Part shown: positions 8,758 through 17,595 of the stretch, piece after piece
Position numbering within the stretch: position 1 is the stretch's first letter
Layout: every line of letters starts with the position of its first letter
Source: Myxococcales bacterium 68-20
GTDB lineage: Bacteria > Myxococcota_A > Polyangia > Polyangiales > Polyangiaceae
Assembly (NCBI GenBank): GCA_001899635.1
Contig: MKVQ01000040.1
Span: 437,915-501,914, forward strand
Reading direction: 5' to 3'
Length of the DNA stretch: 64,000 nt
Program-made: the position numbers and the translations under genes
The notes under the pieces: model-generated
The model's database searches: none
What the model saw: only the letters and a program-made list of their open reading frames with translations
Told to the model about the DNA's origin: nothing

Positions 8758-8834
8758 GACTCGGCCTATCCGATGAACCCGACCGGCGCGGCTGTGGCTT
8801 GAGCCGCGGGCGTCGATCGCTTAACAGATCGCTC

Positions 8835-9605
8835 GTGCCCTGGATTCGTGCCGTCCTTCGAGGTCAGAAGGTCCTTGCTCGTGTGAAGTCCGACGGCTCC
8901 TTCGACGCTCCGGGTGGGCGTGTCGAGATCCGCTACAAGCCGACCGATCCGCGTGCGTACCGCGCCGGCGAGCGGAACCTCGAGCGTATTCCCGGCGAGG
9001 AGCTCCTTCCGGACGACGCGGTCGTCGCCGGCGAGGAGGTCGCGAAGCCCGCGACCAACTCGACCAACTCGACCAACTCGACCAAGGCGAAGGAAGAGCG
9101 CTCGGCGGCGCGCAAAGCCGAGGCTGCCGCCAAGGCGCTCGCGCCGGGCGCCGTGCCGAAGGACGCGTGGACGGTCTACGCCGACGGCGCGTGCTCCGGG
9201 AATCCTGGCCCTGCGGGCCTCGGGATCGTCCTCGTCGCGCCCGACGGCAAGACGCGGGTCGAAGGCTACGAGTACCTCGGCAGTGCGACGAACAACGTCG
9301 CCGAGCTCACGGCGATCTTGCGCGCGGCCGAGATCGTCCCGCCGGGCGCGGCGTTCGTGCTCCACACCGACAGCCAGTATTCGATCGGTGTGCTCACGAA
9401 GGGCTGGAAGGCGAAGGCCAACCAGGAGCTGATCGCGAGCGTGAAGAGCGCGCTGGCGAGCCGCCACAACTACCGGCTCGTCTATGTGCCCGGCCATGCC
9501 GGGGTGGAGCTCAACGAGCGCGCCGACGAGCTCGCGCGCGAGGCCGTCTCGCGGCGCGCGTCCCGCCTCCCAGCCGCCCCACCCGTTCCGCAATCGGCGG
9601 GCTGA
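8835..9605 (+). CDS. rnhA: Ribonuclease HI with extra N-terminal domain
   Basis: The enzyme cleaves the RNA strand of RNA-DNA hybrids. From the GTG at 8835 the protein has 256 residues: an N-terminal domain of about 65 residues (MPWIRAVLRGQKVLARV...), an Ala/Lys-rich linker with an Asn-Ser-Thr repeat (75-83), then the RNase H fold (about 112-245). The catalytic carboxylates are D117 (YADGACSGNPGP), E157 (NNVAELTAI), D179 (TDSQYS) and D231 (NERADELA), with HAG in the His loop. Upstream in-frame starts fall in the repeat arm and are rejected. The linker is encoded by three 9-bp repeats (near 9057-9085) and may vary in length between strains. Confidence 0.88.
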   Translation: MPWIRAVLRGQKVLARVKSDGSFDAPGGRVEIRYKPTDPRAYRAGERNLERIPGEELLPDDAVVAGEEVAKPATNSTNSTNSTKAKEERSAARKAEAAAKALAPGAVPKDAWTVYADGACSGNPGPAGLGIVLVAPDGKTRVEGYEYLGSATNNVAELTAILRAAEIVPPGAAFVLHTDSQYSIGVLTKGWKAKANQELIASVKSALASRHNYRLVYVPGHAGVELNERADELAREAVSRRASRLPAAPPVPQSAG

Positions 9606-9682
9606 TCGGCTCGCCTTCCCGGGGAAGCACGGCCGCCTGCCTGGAAAAACGGGCCTGATCGTGGGTATGCTGGCGCCCCCAG

Positions 9683-10309
9683 ATGGCCGCACGCGTGCAC
9701 CCTTCCTCCGTTGTTTCCGACAAGGCCGAGCTTGGTGATGGAACCCAGGTTTGGCTCTTTTGCCAAATCCGGGAAAACGTCCGCATCGGCAAGGGATGCA
9801 TCCTCGGTAAGGGCATCTACGTCGACGCCGACGTCACCATCGGCGACAACGTCAAGATCCAGAACAACGCCTCCATCTACACGGGGGTGACGATCGAGGA
9901 CGGCGTCTTCGTCGGCCCGCACGTCTGCTTCACCAACGACAAGGTCCCGCGGGCAGTGAACCCGGACATGTCGCTGAAGAGCGCCGACGACTGGCACGTG
10001 ACGCGCACCCTCGTGAAGGCCGGCGCTGCGCTCGGCGCGAACTCGACGATCGTGTGCGGCGTCACGATCGGCCGGTGGGCGATGGTTGCATCGGGCTCCG
10101 TCGTCACGAAGGACGTCCCCGATCACGCGCTCGTCATGGGCAACCCTGCGCGCATCCACGCATGGGTGTGCGCCTGCGGAAAGCGCGTCCACATCGACGA
10201 GCACGAGAAGCGCGGCGCGTGTACCTGCGGCCGCACGCTCGTCATGGAGCCGGCGGCGGACGGGGAGCGGTCCGGCGACGGGAATCGCGGCGTCGTTCGC
10301 GTCGCCTGA
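9683..10309 (+). CDS. Left-handed beta-helix acyltransferase (WbpD/WlbB-like N-acetyltransferase)
   Basis: The 208-residue protein consists of hexapeptide repeats (about 5-145; for example VRIGKGCILGKGIY and VTIGDNVKIQ), a loop FTNDKVPRAV typical of the nucleotide-sugar N-acetyltransferases WbpD/WlbB, and the family's terminal GNPARI motif (153-158). It would acetylate an amino sugar on UDP for surface polysaccharide synthesis, in the cytoplasm. The C-terminal tail has two Cys-x-Cys pairs (C163/C165, C180/C182), which may bind zinc. It is the first gene of a same-strand run with the SDR and the membrane proteins downstream. Exact sugar specificity cannot be read from the sequence. Confidence 0.82.
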   Translation: MAARVHPSSVVSDKAELGDGTQVWLFCQIRENVRIGKGCILGKGIYVDADVTIGDNVKIQNNASIYTGVTIEDGVFVGPHVCFTNDKVPRAVNPDMSLKSADDWHVTRTLVKAGAALGANSTIVCGVTIGRWAMVASGSVVTKDVPDHALVMGNPARIHAWVCACGKRVHIDEHEKRGACTCGRTLVMEPAADGERSGDGNRGVVRVA

Positions 10310-10321
10310 AAGGGGTCGAGC

Positions 10322-11164
10322 ATGGCGAGCATCTTCCGCAAGGGCCTCTTCGAGGGGCACGTCGCCGTCGTCACCGGCGGTGGAAGCGGCATTGGCCTCG
10401 CCACTGCGCGCTCGCTCGGCGAGCTCGGCGCGAAGGTCGCGATCTGCGGGCGCAACCCCGAGAAGCTCGCGGCGGCGGAGGCGACGCTCCGCGAGAGCGT
10501 TCCCGGCATCGAGCTCTTCTCGGCCTCGTGCGATATCCGCGAGGTCGAACAGGTCAACGCGTTCGTCGACGCCGTCGGCGAGAAGCTCGGACGCGCGACG
10601 ATTCTCGTGAACAACGCCGGCGGCCAGTTCCCCACGACCGCGGAGACGCTCTCTCCCCGCGGGTGGGAGGCCGTCGTGCGCAACAACCTCAACGGGACCT
10701 TCTTCGTCACGCAGGCAGTGGGGACGAAGCACATGATCCCGTCACGCCGCGGGCGCGTCGTGAACGTCATCGCGAACATCGCGCGTGGCTTTCCGGGCAT
10801 GGTCCACACGGGCGCCGCGCGCGCGGGGGTCGAGAACATGACTCGCACGCTCGCGGTCGAGTGGGCGCAGCACAACATCCAGCTCAACGCCGTCGCGCCG
10901 GGCGTCATCCGCACGACCGGCACCGATCAGTATCCGCCCGAGCTCGTGGAGATGAGCCGCCAGAAGACGCCGATGAAGCGTCTCGGCACCGCGGGCGAGG
11001 TCGCCGAGCTCATCGTCTATCTCGCGTCCGATGCCGCGTTCTTCGTCACCGGCGAGTGCTGGTACATCGACGGCGGCGCGCATCTTTGGGGCGACAACTG
11101 GATCATCCCCGACGTCGATCCGCCTCCGCCGCCGGCGATCGTCGCGGAGCTGGGAAGTAGATAG
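10322..11164 (+). CDS. SDR oxidoreductase lacking the YxxxK motif (enoyl/dienoyl-CoA reductase-like)
   Basis: This 280-residue Rossmann protein has the cofactor motif TGGGSGIG (18-25), an NAD(P)-type RNP after strand 2 (CGRNPEK), NNAG (97-100) and a C-terminal YIDGG. Where classical SDRs carry Tyr-x-x-x-Lys it has HTGAARAG, with H162 and A166 at the Tyr and Lys positions. That replacement is known from the peroxisomal trans-2-enoyl-CoA reductase and 2,4-dienoyl-CoA reductase branch, so an acyl-CoA substrate is more likely than a sugar. A proline-rich C-terminal tail follows. An AAAGGGG ribosome site precedes the ATG, and the gene lies 12 bp after the acetyltransferase, so they are probably co-transcribed. 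Confidence 0.85.
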   Translation: MASIFRKGLFEGHVAVVTGGGSGIGLATARSLGELGAKVAICGRNPEKLAAAEATLRESVPGIELFSASCDIREVEQVNAFVDAVGEKLGRATILVNNAGGQFPTTAETLSPRGWEAVVRNNLNGTFFVTQAVGTKHMIPSRRGRVVNVIANIARGFPGMVHTGAARAGVENMTRTLAVEWAQHNIQLNAVAPGVIRTTGTDQYPPELVEMSRQKTPMKRLGTAGEVAELIVYLASDAAFFVTGECWYIDGGAHLWGDNWIIPDVDPPPPPAIVAELGSR

Positions 11165-11173
11165 GGCGAGGAC

Positions 11174-13501
11174 GTGAGGTCCGAGGCGGAGAGCGACGAG
11201 CGGCAGCTCGCGGAGGATCCGATTGCCGGTCCGGCCGGTGACGCCTCAGGCGAACCTGTCCCGATCGCACCTCCGGCGGCGACGCCCGAGCCGCTCGGAC
11301 AGCCGTCCGAGGAGCCGTTCGCGTCCGGTCGCTCGGTCTCGCCGTTCCAAGCGGACGTGCCGGCAAGCCCGCTCGCTCCGCCGCTCGAGCCTGCTCGAGT
11401 CGCGAGCGAGGGCGTGCTCCCCCCCTTCGGGGACCACGAAGCGCGCCCGTGCGAACCTGCACGGGAGCCTCAGGTGCCCGAGCCGAAGCCGACGTTCATC
11501 ATCACGTTCCGGCAGTGGATCCACGACTACTTCCTCGGCGACAGCCCGTCGTTCGGCCTCGCGCTCGTGCCGTTCTGCTTCCTCTCGATGCTCCTCTTCA
11601 CGAGGCATCCGCGCACGAACTTCATCTTCGACGAGCAGGAGGCGCTCCTCGCGAACCCATTCGTGCGGAGCATCGCGGAGGCGGAGCCGAAGTTCCGCTG
11701 GCTCGACGCGTTCCATCGTGACTTCTGGGGGCTCGGTCCCGAGCGCAGCATCGGCTCGTATCGTCCGATTCCGAACCTCGTCTGGCGCGCGCTCTGGGGG
11801 CTCGGGGCGCGCGATCAAACGCCCTTCCTCCATCACTGGATCAACGTCCTTCTCCACGGCGCGAACGGCGCGCTCGTGTGCGTGCTCGCCTACGCGCTGA
11901 CGAAGCGGCGCGGCGTGTCGTGGCTCGCCGGAGCTGCCTTCACGGCGTCTGCGGTGCTCACGGAGGCGGTCAGCGGTGTCGTCGGGATCGCCGACGTCCT
12001 CGGCGCGACGGGGACGCTCCTCGCGCTCCTCGCGCTCACGCGAAAGCTCCCGTGGATGGGGCTCGGCGTCTTCCTGGGCACGCTCTTCGGCCTCTACTCG
12101 AAGGAGAGCGCGCTCTGCTGCGTCCCGCTCCTTCCGCTCGGCGCGCTCCTGCTCGCGCCGACGACGCATCCGGACAAACCGCGCCGCTGGCTCCGTGCGG
12201 TCGTCGCGTTCGTCGCCGCCGCGGGTGCATTCGTCCTCTACGTCGAGGCGCGGCGGAGGATGTTCCCTGCGCCGATCCCGAGCGAGCTCTCCGTCGAGGC
12301 GAACGCGCACAAGGGCCTCGGCGGCCGCGCCTTCGCTGCGATCCTCCGCTGGTACGCGCAGCCGACGTTGCCCAAGGATCCGCTGAACAACCCGCTCGTG
12401 AACGTCGACGGGCTCCATCGCGTCGGCGGCGCTCTGCGCGTGTGGTGGCGCGGGCTCGTGCAGGTCGTCTGTCCGCACACGCTCTCGGGTGACTATTCGG
12501 CGCCGCAGGAGCCGGCGCCCGCGACGCTGTTCTCTCCCGAGATCATCCTCGGCGCTCTCGCGATGGTGCTCCCGTTCCCGCTTGCGGCGTGGCTCGGGAT
12601 CCGCTCCTGGCTTCGTCTCCGGAAGCAGAGACGTGAAGACGCGCTCGTGCAGCGGGGCGGCGGCGCCGCTCCGGCTCAGGCAGGGCATCCCGAGCTCGGC
12701 TCGGCGAGCAAAAAAAACGACGTGGCCGCGATCCCGAAGTCGAACGGCCTTCCCGATCCGTCGCTCGTCGTCGCGTTCGGTGGGCTCTGGGTCGTGCTCT
12801 CGTTCTTCCCGGTGTCGAACGTGCCGGTGCTCCTGCCGACGGTCCGCGCCGAGCGCTTTTGGTACTTCCCGGTCATCGGCACGAGTCTCCTCCTCGCGGT
12901 GCTCTTCGGCTGGGTCGTCGATCGCGTGCGTGCGCGGGGCACCCGTGTCGCGCAGCGCGCGCTCGTCATCGGCACGGTCGCGTTCTTCCTGTTCCAGGCC
13001 TTCGCCGCCCGCAGTCACGCGAACGACTACACGGACGACCTCTCGTTCTGGGACGCGACCCGCAAGGCGGTACCGCGGAGCGCGAAGGCGCATCTGAACT
13101 ATTCCGTCATGAAGGGCGCGCGCGGCGACCTCGAGTCGCGCCTCGCGGCGAACGGAGTCGCGCTCGAGCTCGCGCCTCAGTGGCCGATGGCGAGCGTCTA
13201 CTACGGCGACACGCTCTGCCGTCTCCACCGCGCACCCGAGGCGTGGCCGCACTACGTGCACGGCTTCGGGCTCGCGCCGAACGACGTGAACCTCATCGCG
13301 CTCGGGGTCCAGTGCCTCTGGGACGAGAAGCTCCTCGCCGAAGGCTCGAGCGTGCGGACCGAGCTCGACGCCCTCAAGGACAAGCACCCGGGCTCCTGGC
13401 TCGAGTACATCGTGAAGGATGTGATCGAGCACGGTGAGGAGCACAACGGGGTCGACCCGAAGTATCGTCCTCGTGGGTACAACGAAGGCCCGAAGGACTG
13501 A
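11174..13501 (+). CDS. Large multi-spanning membrane protein with TPR-like C-terminus (TMTC/GT-C-like)
   Basis: The 775-residue protein begins with about 110 hydrophilic Pro/Glu-rich residues, then has about ten membrane segments from residue 118, and ends with a soluble helical region (about 620-775) that looks like tetratricopeptide repeats. The first loop carries FIFDEQEALLANPFV followed by SYRPIPNLVW, the arrangement seen in TMTC-type O-mannosyltransferases of the GT-C fold, where an acidic residue in the first loop is catalytic. I infer a lipid-phosphate-sugar-dependent glycosyltransferase in the inner membrane, with acceptor unknown. The GTG start lies 9 bp after the SDR stop. A short KKNDVA segment interrupts the region near 12705. 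Confidence 0.72.
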   Translation: MRSEAESDERQLAEDPIAGPAGDASGEPVPIAPPAATPEPLGQPSEEPFASGRSVSPFQADVPASPLAPPLEPARVASEGVLPPFGDHEARPCEPAREPQVPEPKPTFIITFRQWIHDYFLGDSPSFGLALVPFCFLSMLLFTRHPRTNFIFDEQEALLANPFVRSIAEAEPKFRWLDAFHRDFWGLGPERSIGSYRPIPNLVWRALWGLGARDQTPFLHHWINVLLHGANGALVCVLAYALTKRRGVSWLAGAAFTASAVLTEAVSGVVGIADVLGATGTLLALLALTRKLPWMGLGVFLGTLFGLYSKESALCCVPLLPLGALLLAPTTHPDKPRRWLRAVVAFVAAAGAFVLYVEARRRMFPAPIPSELSVEANAHKGLGGRAFAAILRWYAQPTLPKDPLNNPLVNVDGLHRVGGALRVWWRGLVQVVCPHTLSGDYSAPQEPAPATLFSPEIILGALAMVLPFPLAAWLGIRSWLRLRKQRREDALVQRGGGAAPAQAGHPELGSASKKNDVAAIPKSNGLPDPSLVVAFGGLWVVLSFFPVSNVPVLLPTVRAERFWYFPVIGTSLLLAVLFGWVVDRVRARGTRVAQRALVIGTVAFFLFQAFAARSHANDYTDDLSFWDATRKAVPRSAKAHLNYSVMKGARGDLESRLAANGVALELAPQWPMASVYYGDTLCRLHRAPEAWPHYVHGFGLAPNDVNLIALGVQCLWDEKLLAEGSSVRTELDALKDKHPGSWLEYIVKDVIEHGEEHNGVDPKYRPRGYNEGPKD

Positions 13502-13525
13502 CGCGGGATAGCGCGAAGAGCTGCC

Positions 13526-13930
13526 ATGGCGATGGACCTGCGAACGAGCCTCCCTGCCGCTGCCATCGTCATCGGCTGCACGCTCGTCGTCACGGTCCGC
13601 GTCGCGCTCGCGCCGGCGCCGGTGCCGCGCAGGCACGCGACGCCCGAGGAGCGCGCCGAGATCGCCGAAGCGATCGCCGTGGCCGAGCGCACGTGGGCGG
13701 ACGAGACCGTGCAGAACTTCCCAGCGGACCGGTGGTCGCAGCGCGACGACTTCCACGGCCGCGAGTACCGCAAGGCGCAGGAGATCGCGGACGAGAAGGG
13801 GATCCGCATCGAGGATGTGCTCCGCGCCGTCGATGACGACATCCACCGGAAGCAGGCGAAGACCGGAAGCGAACCGGACGAGCGGAACGCCTACGCTGTC
13901 CCGTGCAAGCCGCGCCCCTTCTACGACTGA
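13526..13930 (+). CDS. Small membrane-anchored protein of unknown function
   Basis: The 134-residue protein has one N-terminal hydrophobic segment (about 10-30), which could be a signal anchor, followed by a charged helical region (ATPEERAEIAEAIAVAERTW) and a C-terminal PCKPRPFYD. It fits neatly between two same-strand genes with gaps of 24 and 6 bp, and codon use matches the neighbours, so I take it as real. Translation may begin at the ATG at 13526 or at 13532. No family is recognised. Confidence 0.6.
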   Translation: MAMDLRTSLPAAAIVIGCTLVVTVRVALAPAPVPRRHATPEERAEIAEAIAVAERTWADETVQNFPADRWSQRDDFHGREYRKAQEIADEKGIRIEDVLRAVDDDIHRKQAKTGSEPDERNAYAVPCKPRPFYD

Positions 13931-13936
13931 GCGAGC

Positions 13937-16231
13937 ATGGGGCGCCTCGCTGAACGTACGGCTGTCCGACTCGCTCTCTTCGCGCTCATCGCGACGGCGC
14001 TGGTCTGGACGCTGCTGCCCACCGCGGCGTGGTTCAACGAGTTCCGCGACGCACAGGTGCTCACGCTCCACGAGCGCGCGGCCGTCGACTCCGTGCTTCG
14101 CTTCGGTCAGCTGCCCCTCTGGGACCCTTGGTACTGCGGTGGCATCCATGGGCTCGGAGAGCCGCAGAGCCGGTTCGCCTCGCCGGCGTTCCTCCTGAGC
14201 CTCCTCTTCGGCGTCGAGCGCGCCGAGCTGCTCGTCGTCTTCGGCTTCACCGTGCTCGGGATGGAGGGGACGTACCGCTGGCTGCGGCTCCGCGTGAGCG
14301 ATGCGAGCGCAGCGCTCCGCATCGCGCCGATCTTCGCGCTCTCGGGGCACTTTGCGGCCGCCTACTACCGCGGGTGGACCAACTTCTTCGGCTTCGAGCT
14401 CGTGCCGTTCGTGTTGCTCGGCATCACGCTCGCTGCGCGCGGACGCGCGGCGGGGATCGCGGTGAGCGCGATCGCGTTCGCCATGATGATCGGCTTCGGT
14501 GGGACCTTCGCCGCGCCGCTCGTTGCGGTCGCGGCGGTCGTCGAGGCCGCGCGCGCCATCAGCGAGCAGCCGCCGGGACGGCGTCTGCGAGCGATCGTGA
14601 TTCTGAGCGCGCTCGCGAGCTTCATGCTCGCCGTCGCCGCCGTTCGCCTTCTGCCTCTCGCCGAGACGCTCGCGGCCCAGCCGCGCATCATGGCCGGGAC
14701 GCCCGGGCATACGCCGAAGAAGCTGCTCTGGTTCCTCGTGAAATCCCTCGAGGTGAAGGATTGGAACGTCGAGGACGCGGGCAGCTTCTACGTCGGCGCT
14801 GCGTTCGTCGCGCTGGTCGCGCTCGGCGGATCGGAGCGGAGGTCGATTCGGCCGCTCGTCGTGGTCGTCATCTTCCTCTGGCTCGCGGCCGGATACGCGC
14901 GCAAGCCCGCGCTCTTCGCGCTGCTCCGCGAGCTTCCGGTGCTATCGGCGCTGCGCTACCCCGAGCGTTTCCTCTGGCTCGCGATCCTCTATGCGAGTGA
15001 GCCGGCGGCGAACGCACTTGCGAGGCTGCCGCGTCTCGGCGACGGCAAGCACTGGCGCTTCGGAGCGAACGCCGTTCTCACGCTCACCGTCGTCGCGACG
15101 GTGGGCCTGCAGATCAAGACCTTCGCCGACGTCGGGAAGGGGCGCGAGCTCGGTGTCGTCGCCGTCGATCGGATGAAGGAGTTCCGTCAGTCCCGCGGCA
15201 ATCGCTGGCTCGCGGCCCACTACGACCGCATCGGCGCAGGGTCGCTCTCGTGCTGGGAGACGCATCCGGTCACGATGTCGCCGAAGCTCCGCGGCGATCT
15301 CGCTGCCGAGGAGTACGTCGCCGATCCCGAGCTCGGCAAGGCGGAGCGCGTGTCCTGGTCGCCGAACGAGATCGTCGTCCACGCGACGATGGCGAGCGCG
15401 GGCCGGCTCATGATCAACCAGAACTGGCATCCCGGCTGGCGCTCGTCGGTTGGTCAGGTCGTCTCGGACGACGGCCTCCTCGCGGTCGACCTCCCGGGGG
15501 GCGAGCGCGACGTGAAGCTCTCGTTTCGGCCGAGGTCGGCGCTCGCCGGCGGTGCCGTAACGGTCGTCGCGCTCGGCTCGCTCGTGCTCCTCGTGCTCGG
15601 TGCCCGCCGCGGGCGTGTTCCGTTCCGTCGCGGCGCCGTCGTGAGGACCACGGCCCTCGTGCTCGCGCCATGGGCGGTGCTCGGCGTCTTCGTCGCGACG
15701 TGGAGCGAGCCGCGCTATCCCCCGGCGCCGATGAAGAACGCGAACGGTGCGCCGGCGCTCGTCGACGGCCCGGCTCCCGACGCGACGAAGCTCGGGGCGC
15801 AGTTCGAGCTGCCGCTCGTCGTGGACGCGGCGCGCGTCGCGGGGCCCGATCCTCTCGCCAATCTCGACATCGACCTCTACTTCCGTCGGACCGGACCGCT
15901 CCCGCGCACCACGGGTGTCTTCGTGCACATCGAGCGCCGCGCGGGACAGGAGCCGGTCGAGGAGACGAACGGCAAGGAGAAGACCGAGGATCGCTTCGAC
16001 GGCGACCATCAGATCGTCGGCGGTAGCTTCTACCTCTCCGACGCGCCGCTCGGCCAGGTCGTGCAGGATGCGTTCGGCGTGCATGTCGGCAAGGCCACAC
16101 CTGGGCGTTACGACGTGTGGCTCGGGTTTGGCCATGTCTCTGGCCGTCGAGGCCGCGCGAAGGTCACGGAGCCGGGGAAGGCGGCCGTCGACGACAACCG
16201 GATTCGCATCGGCTCCTTCGTCGTGCGATGA
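13937..16231 (+). CDS. Large polytopic membrane protein, GT-C/YfhO-like
   Basis: The 764-residue protein has about twelve membrane segments. The first extracytoplasmic loop contains LRFGQLPLWDPWYCGGIHGL, and the last 170 residues form a soluble beta-rich domain after a final hydrophobic segment (about 575-590). The W(D/N)P(W/Y)xCGG loop and the closing INQNWHPGWRSS...DLPGG segment recur in the 580-residue protein at 19543, so the two are homologous. Both resemble YfhO-type GT-C membrane proteins, which glycosylate surface polymers. The extra C-terminal domain is absent from the paralog. It starts 6 bp after the preceding small gene, in a run of same-strand genes from 9683. Confidence 0.72.
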   Translation: MGRLAERTAVRLALFALIATALVWTLLPTAAWFNEFRDAQVLTLHERAAVDSVLRFGQLPLWDPWYCGGIHGLGEPQSRFASPAFLLSLLFGVERAELLVVFGFTVLGMEGTYRWLRLRVSDASAALRIAPIFALSGHFAAAYYRGWTNFFGFELVPFVLLGITLAARGRAAGIAVSAIAFAMMIGFGGTFAAPLVAVAAVVEAARAISEQPPGRRLRAIVILSALASFMLAVAAVRLLPLAETLAAQPRIMAGTPGHTPKKLLWFLVKSLEVKDWNVEDAGSFYVGAAFVALVALGGSERRSIRPLVVVVIFLWLAAGYARKPALFALLRELPVLSALRYPERFLWLAILYASEPAANALARLPRLGDGKHWRFGANAVLTLTVVATVGLQIKTFADVGKGRELGVVAVDRMKEFRQSRGNRWLAAHYDRIGAGSLSCWETHPVTMSPKLRGDLAAEEYVADPELGKAERVSWSPNEIVVHATMASAGRLMINQNWHPGWRSSVGQVVSDDGLLAVDLPGGERDVKLSFRPRSALAGGAVTVVALGSLVLLVLGARRGRVPFRRGAVVRTTALVLAPWAVLGVFVATWSEPRYPPAPMKNANGAPALVDGPAPDATKLGAQFELPLVVDAARVAGPDPLANLDIDLYFRRTGPLPRTTGVFVHIERRAGQEPVEETNGKEKTEDRFDGDHQIVGGSFYLSDAPLGQVVQDAFGVHVGKATPGRYDVWLGFGHVSGRRGRAKVTEPGKAAVDDNRIRIGSFVVR

Positions 16232-16250
16232 CGGGTACAAGGAGCGATTC

Positions 16251-17315
16251 ATGCGTGTGGTGATCATCGGAGCGGGGGTCATGGGAACTGCGACTGCGCT
16301 CGAGCTGGCTCGTCGCGGCGTTCGCGACATCGTCGTCCTCGAGCGCGCGGTCCCCGGCGCGGAAGCGTCGAGCGCCGCCGCAGGCATGCTCGCAGCGCAG
16401 ATGGAGTCCAAGAACGAGGCCGAGCGTGCGACGTTCGTCACCGCGCGCGACGGCTACGCAGCGTGGGCGGAGGAGCTGCGCGCCTCGAGCGGAGTCGACG
16501 TCGGATACCGGCGATGTGGTGCTCTCGAGCTCGCCATGAACGACGAGTCGCTGGAGGCACTGAGGACGCGCGTGGCTTCGGACAGGGCAGCGGGGCTCCG
16601 CGCCGAGCTCGTCGACCTCGGCCAAGCTCGCGAGATCGAGCCCGAGCTCACCGCCAAGGTCGCCGGCGCCGCCTGGTTCGCCGATGAAGCCCAGGTCGAC
16701 CCGCCGCAGCTCCTGCGCGCGCTCCTGGCCGCGGTCGTGCGCGCGGGCGTCGTTCTGCGGAGCGGCGTGACGGTGTCGTCGATCGTCGAGGAGGCGGGGC
16801 GTTGCGTGGGGGTCGAGGTGACCGGCGTGCCTGACGGGCGCGAAGCGATCCGAGCCGACGCCGTCATCCTCGCAGCTGGCAGCTGGTCGTCTCTCGTCCC
16901 CGGCGTCCCGAGCACGCTCCCGCTCGTGCGCCCCGTGCGCGGTCAGCTCCTCCTGCTCGAAGAGCGACCGCCGCGCGTCTCCAGGATCCTGGCATCGCAC
17001 GGCACCTACGTCGTCCCGCGTGGTGACGGGCGCGTCATCTGCGGCTCGACGATGGAAGACGTCGGGCACCGCCGCGAGGTCACGGCCGCGGGGGTGCAGA
17101 AGATCCTCGCCGGATCGATCGACGTCGCGCCTTGTCTCGGGATGGCGGAGCTTTCGCGTGTATGGTGCAACTTCAGGCCTCACGCCGAGGGCGGGCCCCA
17201 GATCGGGCCGTCGCCGCTCGCCGGCCTCTTCCTCGCGACGGGACATCACCGCAACGGGATCCTCCTCGCAAAGGCCACCGCGGACCTCGTGGCAGACGCC
17301 GTCGTCGATCGATGA
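16251..17315 (+). CDS. thiO: FAD-dependent amino-acid oxidase, glycine oxidase (ThiO)-like
   Basis: The 354-residue flavoprotein has the dinucleotide-binding motif GAGVMG (7-12), an acidic residue ending strand 2 (VVLERA), the DAO-family PVRGQLLLL segment and a C-terminal ATGHHRNGILLAKATA, which is characteristic of glycine oxidase. ThiO oxidises glycine to the imine used for the thiazole of thiamine. No other thiamine gene is visible, so another N-substituted amino acid could be the substrate. An AAGGAG site sits 6 nt before the ATG, which decides the start; the frame open upstream of it is a shadow of the membrane protein. The gene is 19 bp downstream of that protein's stop. Confidence 0.83.
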   Translation: MRVVIIGAGVMGTATALELARRGVRDIVVLERAVPGAEASSAAAGMLAAQMESKNEAERATFVTARDGYAAWAEELRASSGVDVGYRRCGALELAMNDESLEALRTRVASDRAAGLRAELVDLGQAREIEPELTAKVAGAAWFADEAQVDPPQLLRALLAAVVRAGVVLRSGVTVSSIVEEAGRCVGVEVTGVPDGREAIRADAVILAAGSWSSLVPGVPSTLPLVRPVRGQLLLLEERPPRVSRILASHGTYVVPRGDGRVICGSTMEDVGHRREVTAAGVQKILAGSIDVAPCLGMAELSRVWCNFRPHAEGGPQIGPSPLAGLFLATGHHRNGILLAKATADLVADAVVDR

Positions 17316-17595
17316 CCGGTCGAGTTGGGTCGCCTCACCTCACGTCGAGTCGAGAGGTCAGCAGCGATGGACAGAGCCCGACAGTGCCCGAACGGAGAGA
17401 CCCCGAACGGGCATGCGAGCGACCTTCCGCCCTGCCGGAAGCACGGCCTCACGCTGACGACGCAGCGAATCGACCCTTCCCAGGAGCAAGCGGCGCGCGC
17501 GCACGGTATGCTCGTGGCCGCCGGAGAAGCCTGGCAGGCTCGCAGGCCCTGACCGTCGTCCGTCGCATGCCCCCGACCCACCACCGGACCTCAGC

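Noticed and set aside
11246-14710. Minus-strand open frame of more than 1100 codons
   Set aside because: It is antisense to three well-supported plus-strand genes, is composed mainly of Arg, Glu, Ala and His, and shows no family motif. It is a by-product of the GC-rich third positions of the real genes.
17325-17552. Possible 75-residue protein between the ThiO-like and glycosyltransferase genes
   Set aside because: No ribosome site, no domain and no composition signal; the 280-bp gap could equally be a leader region.
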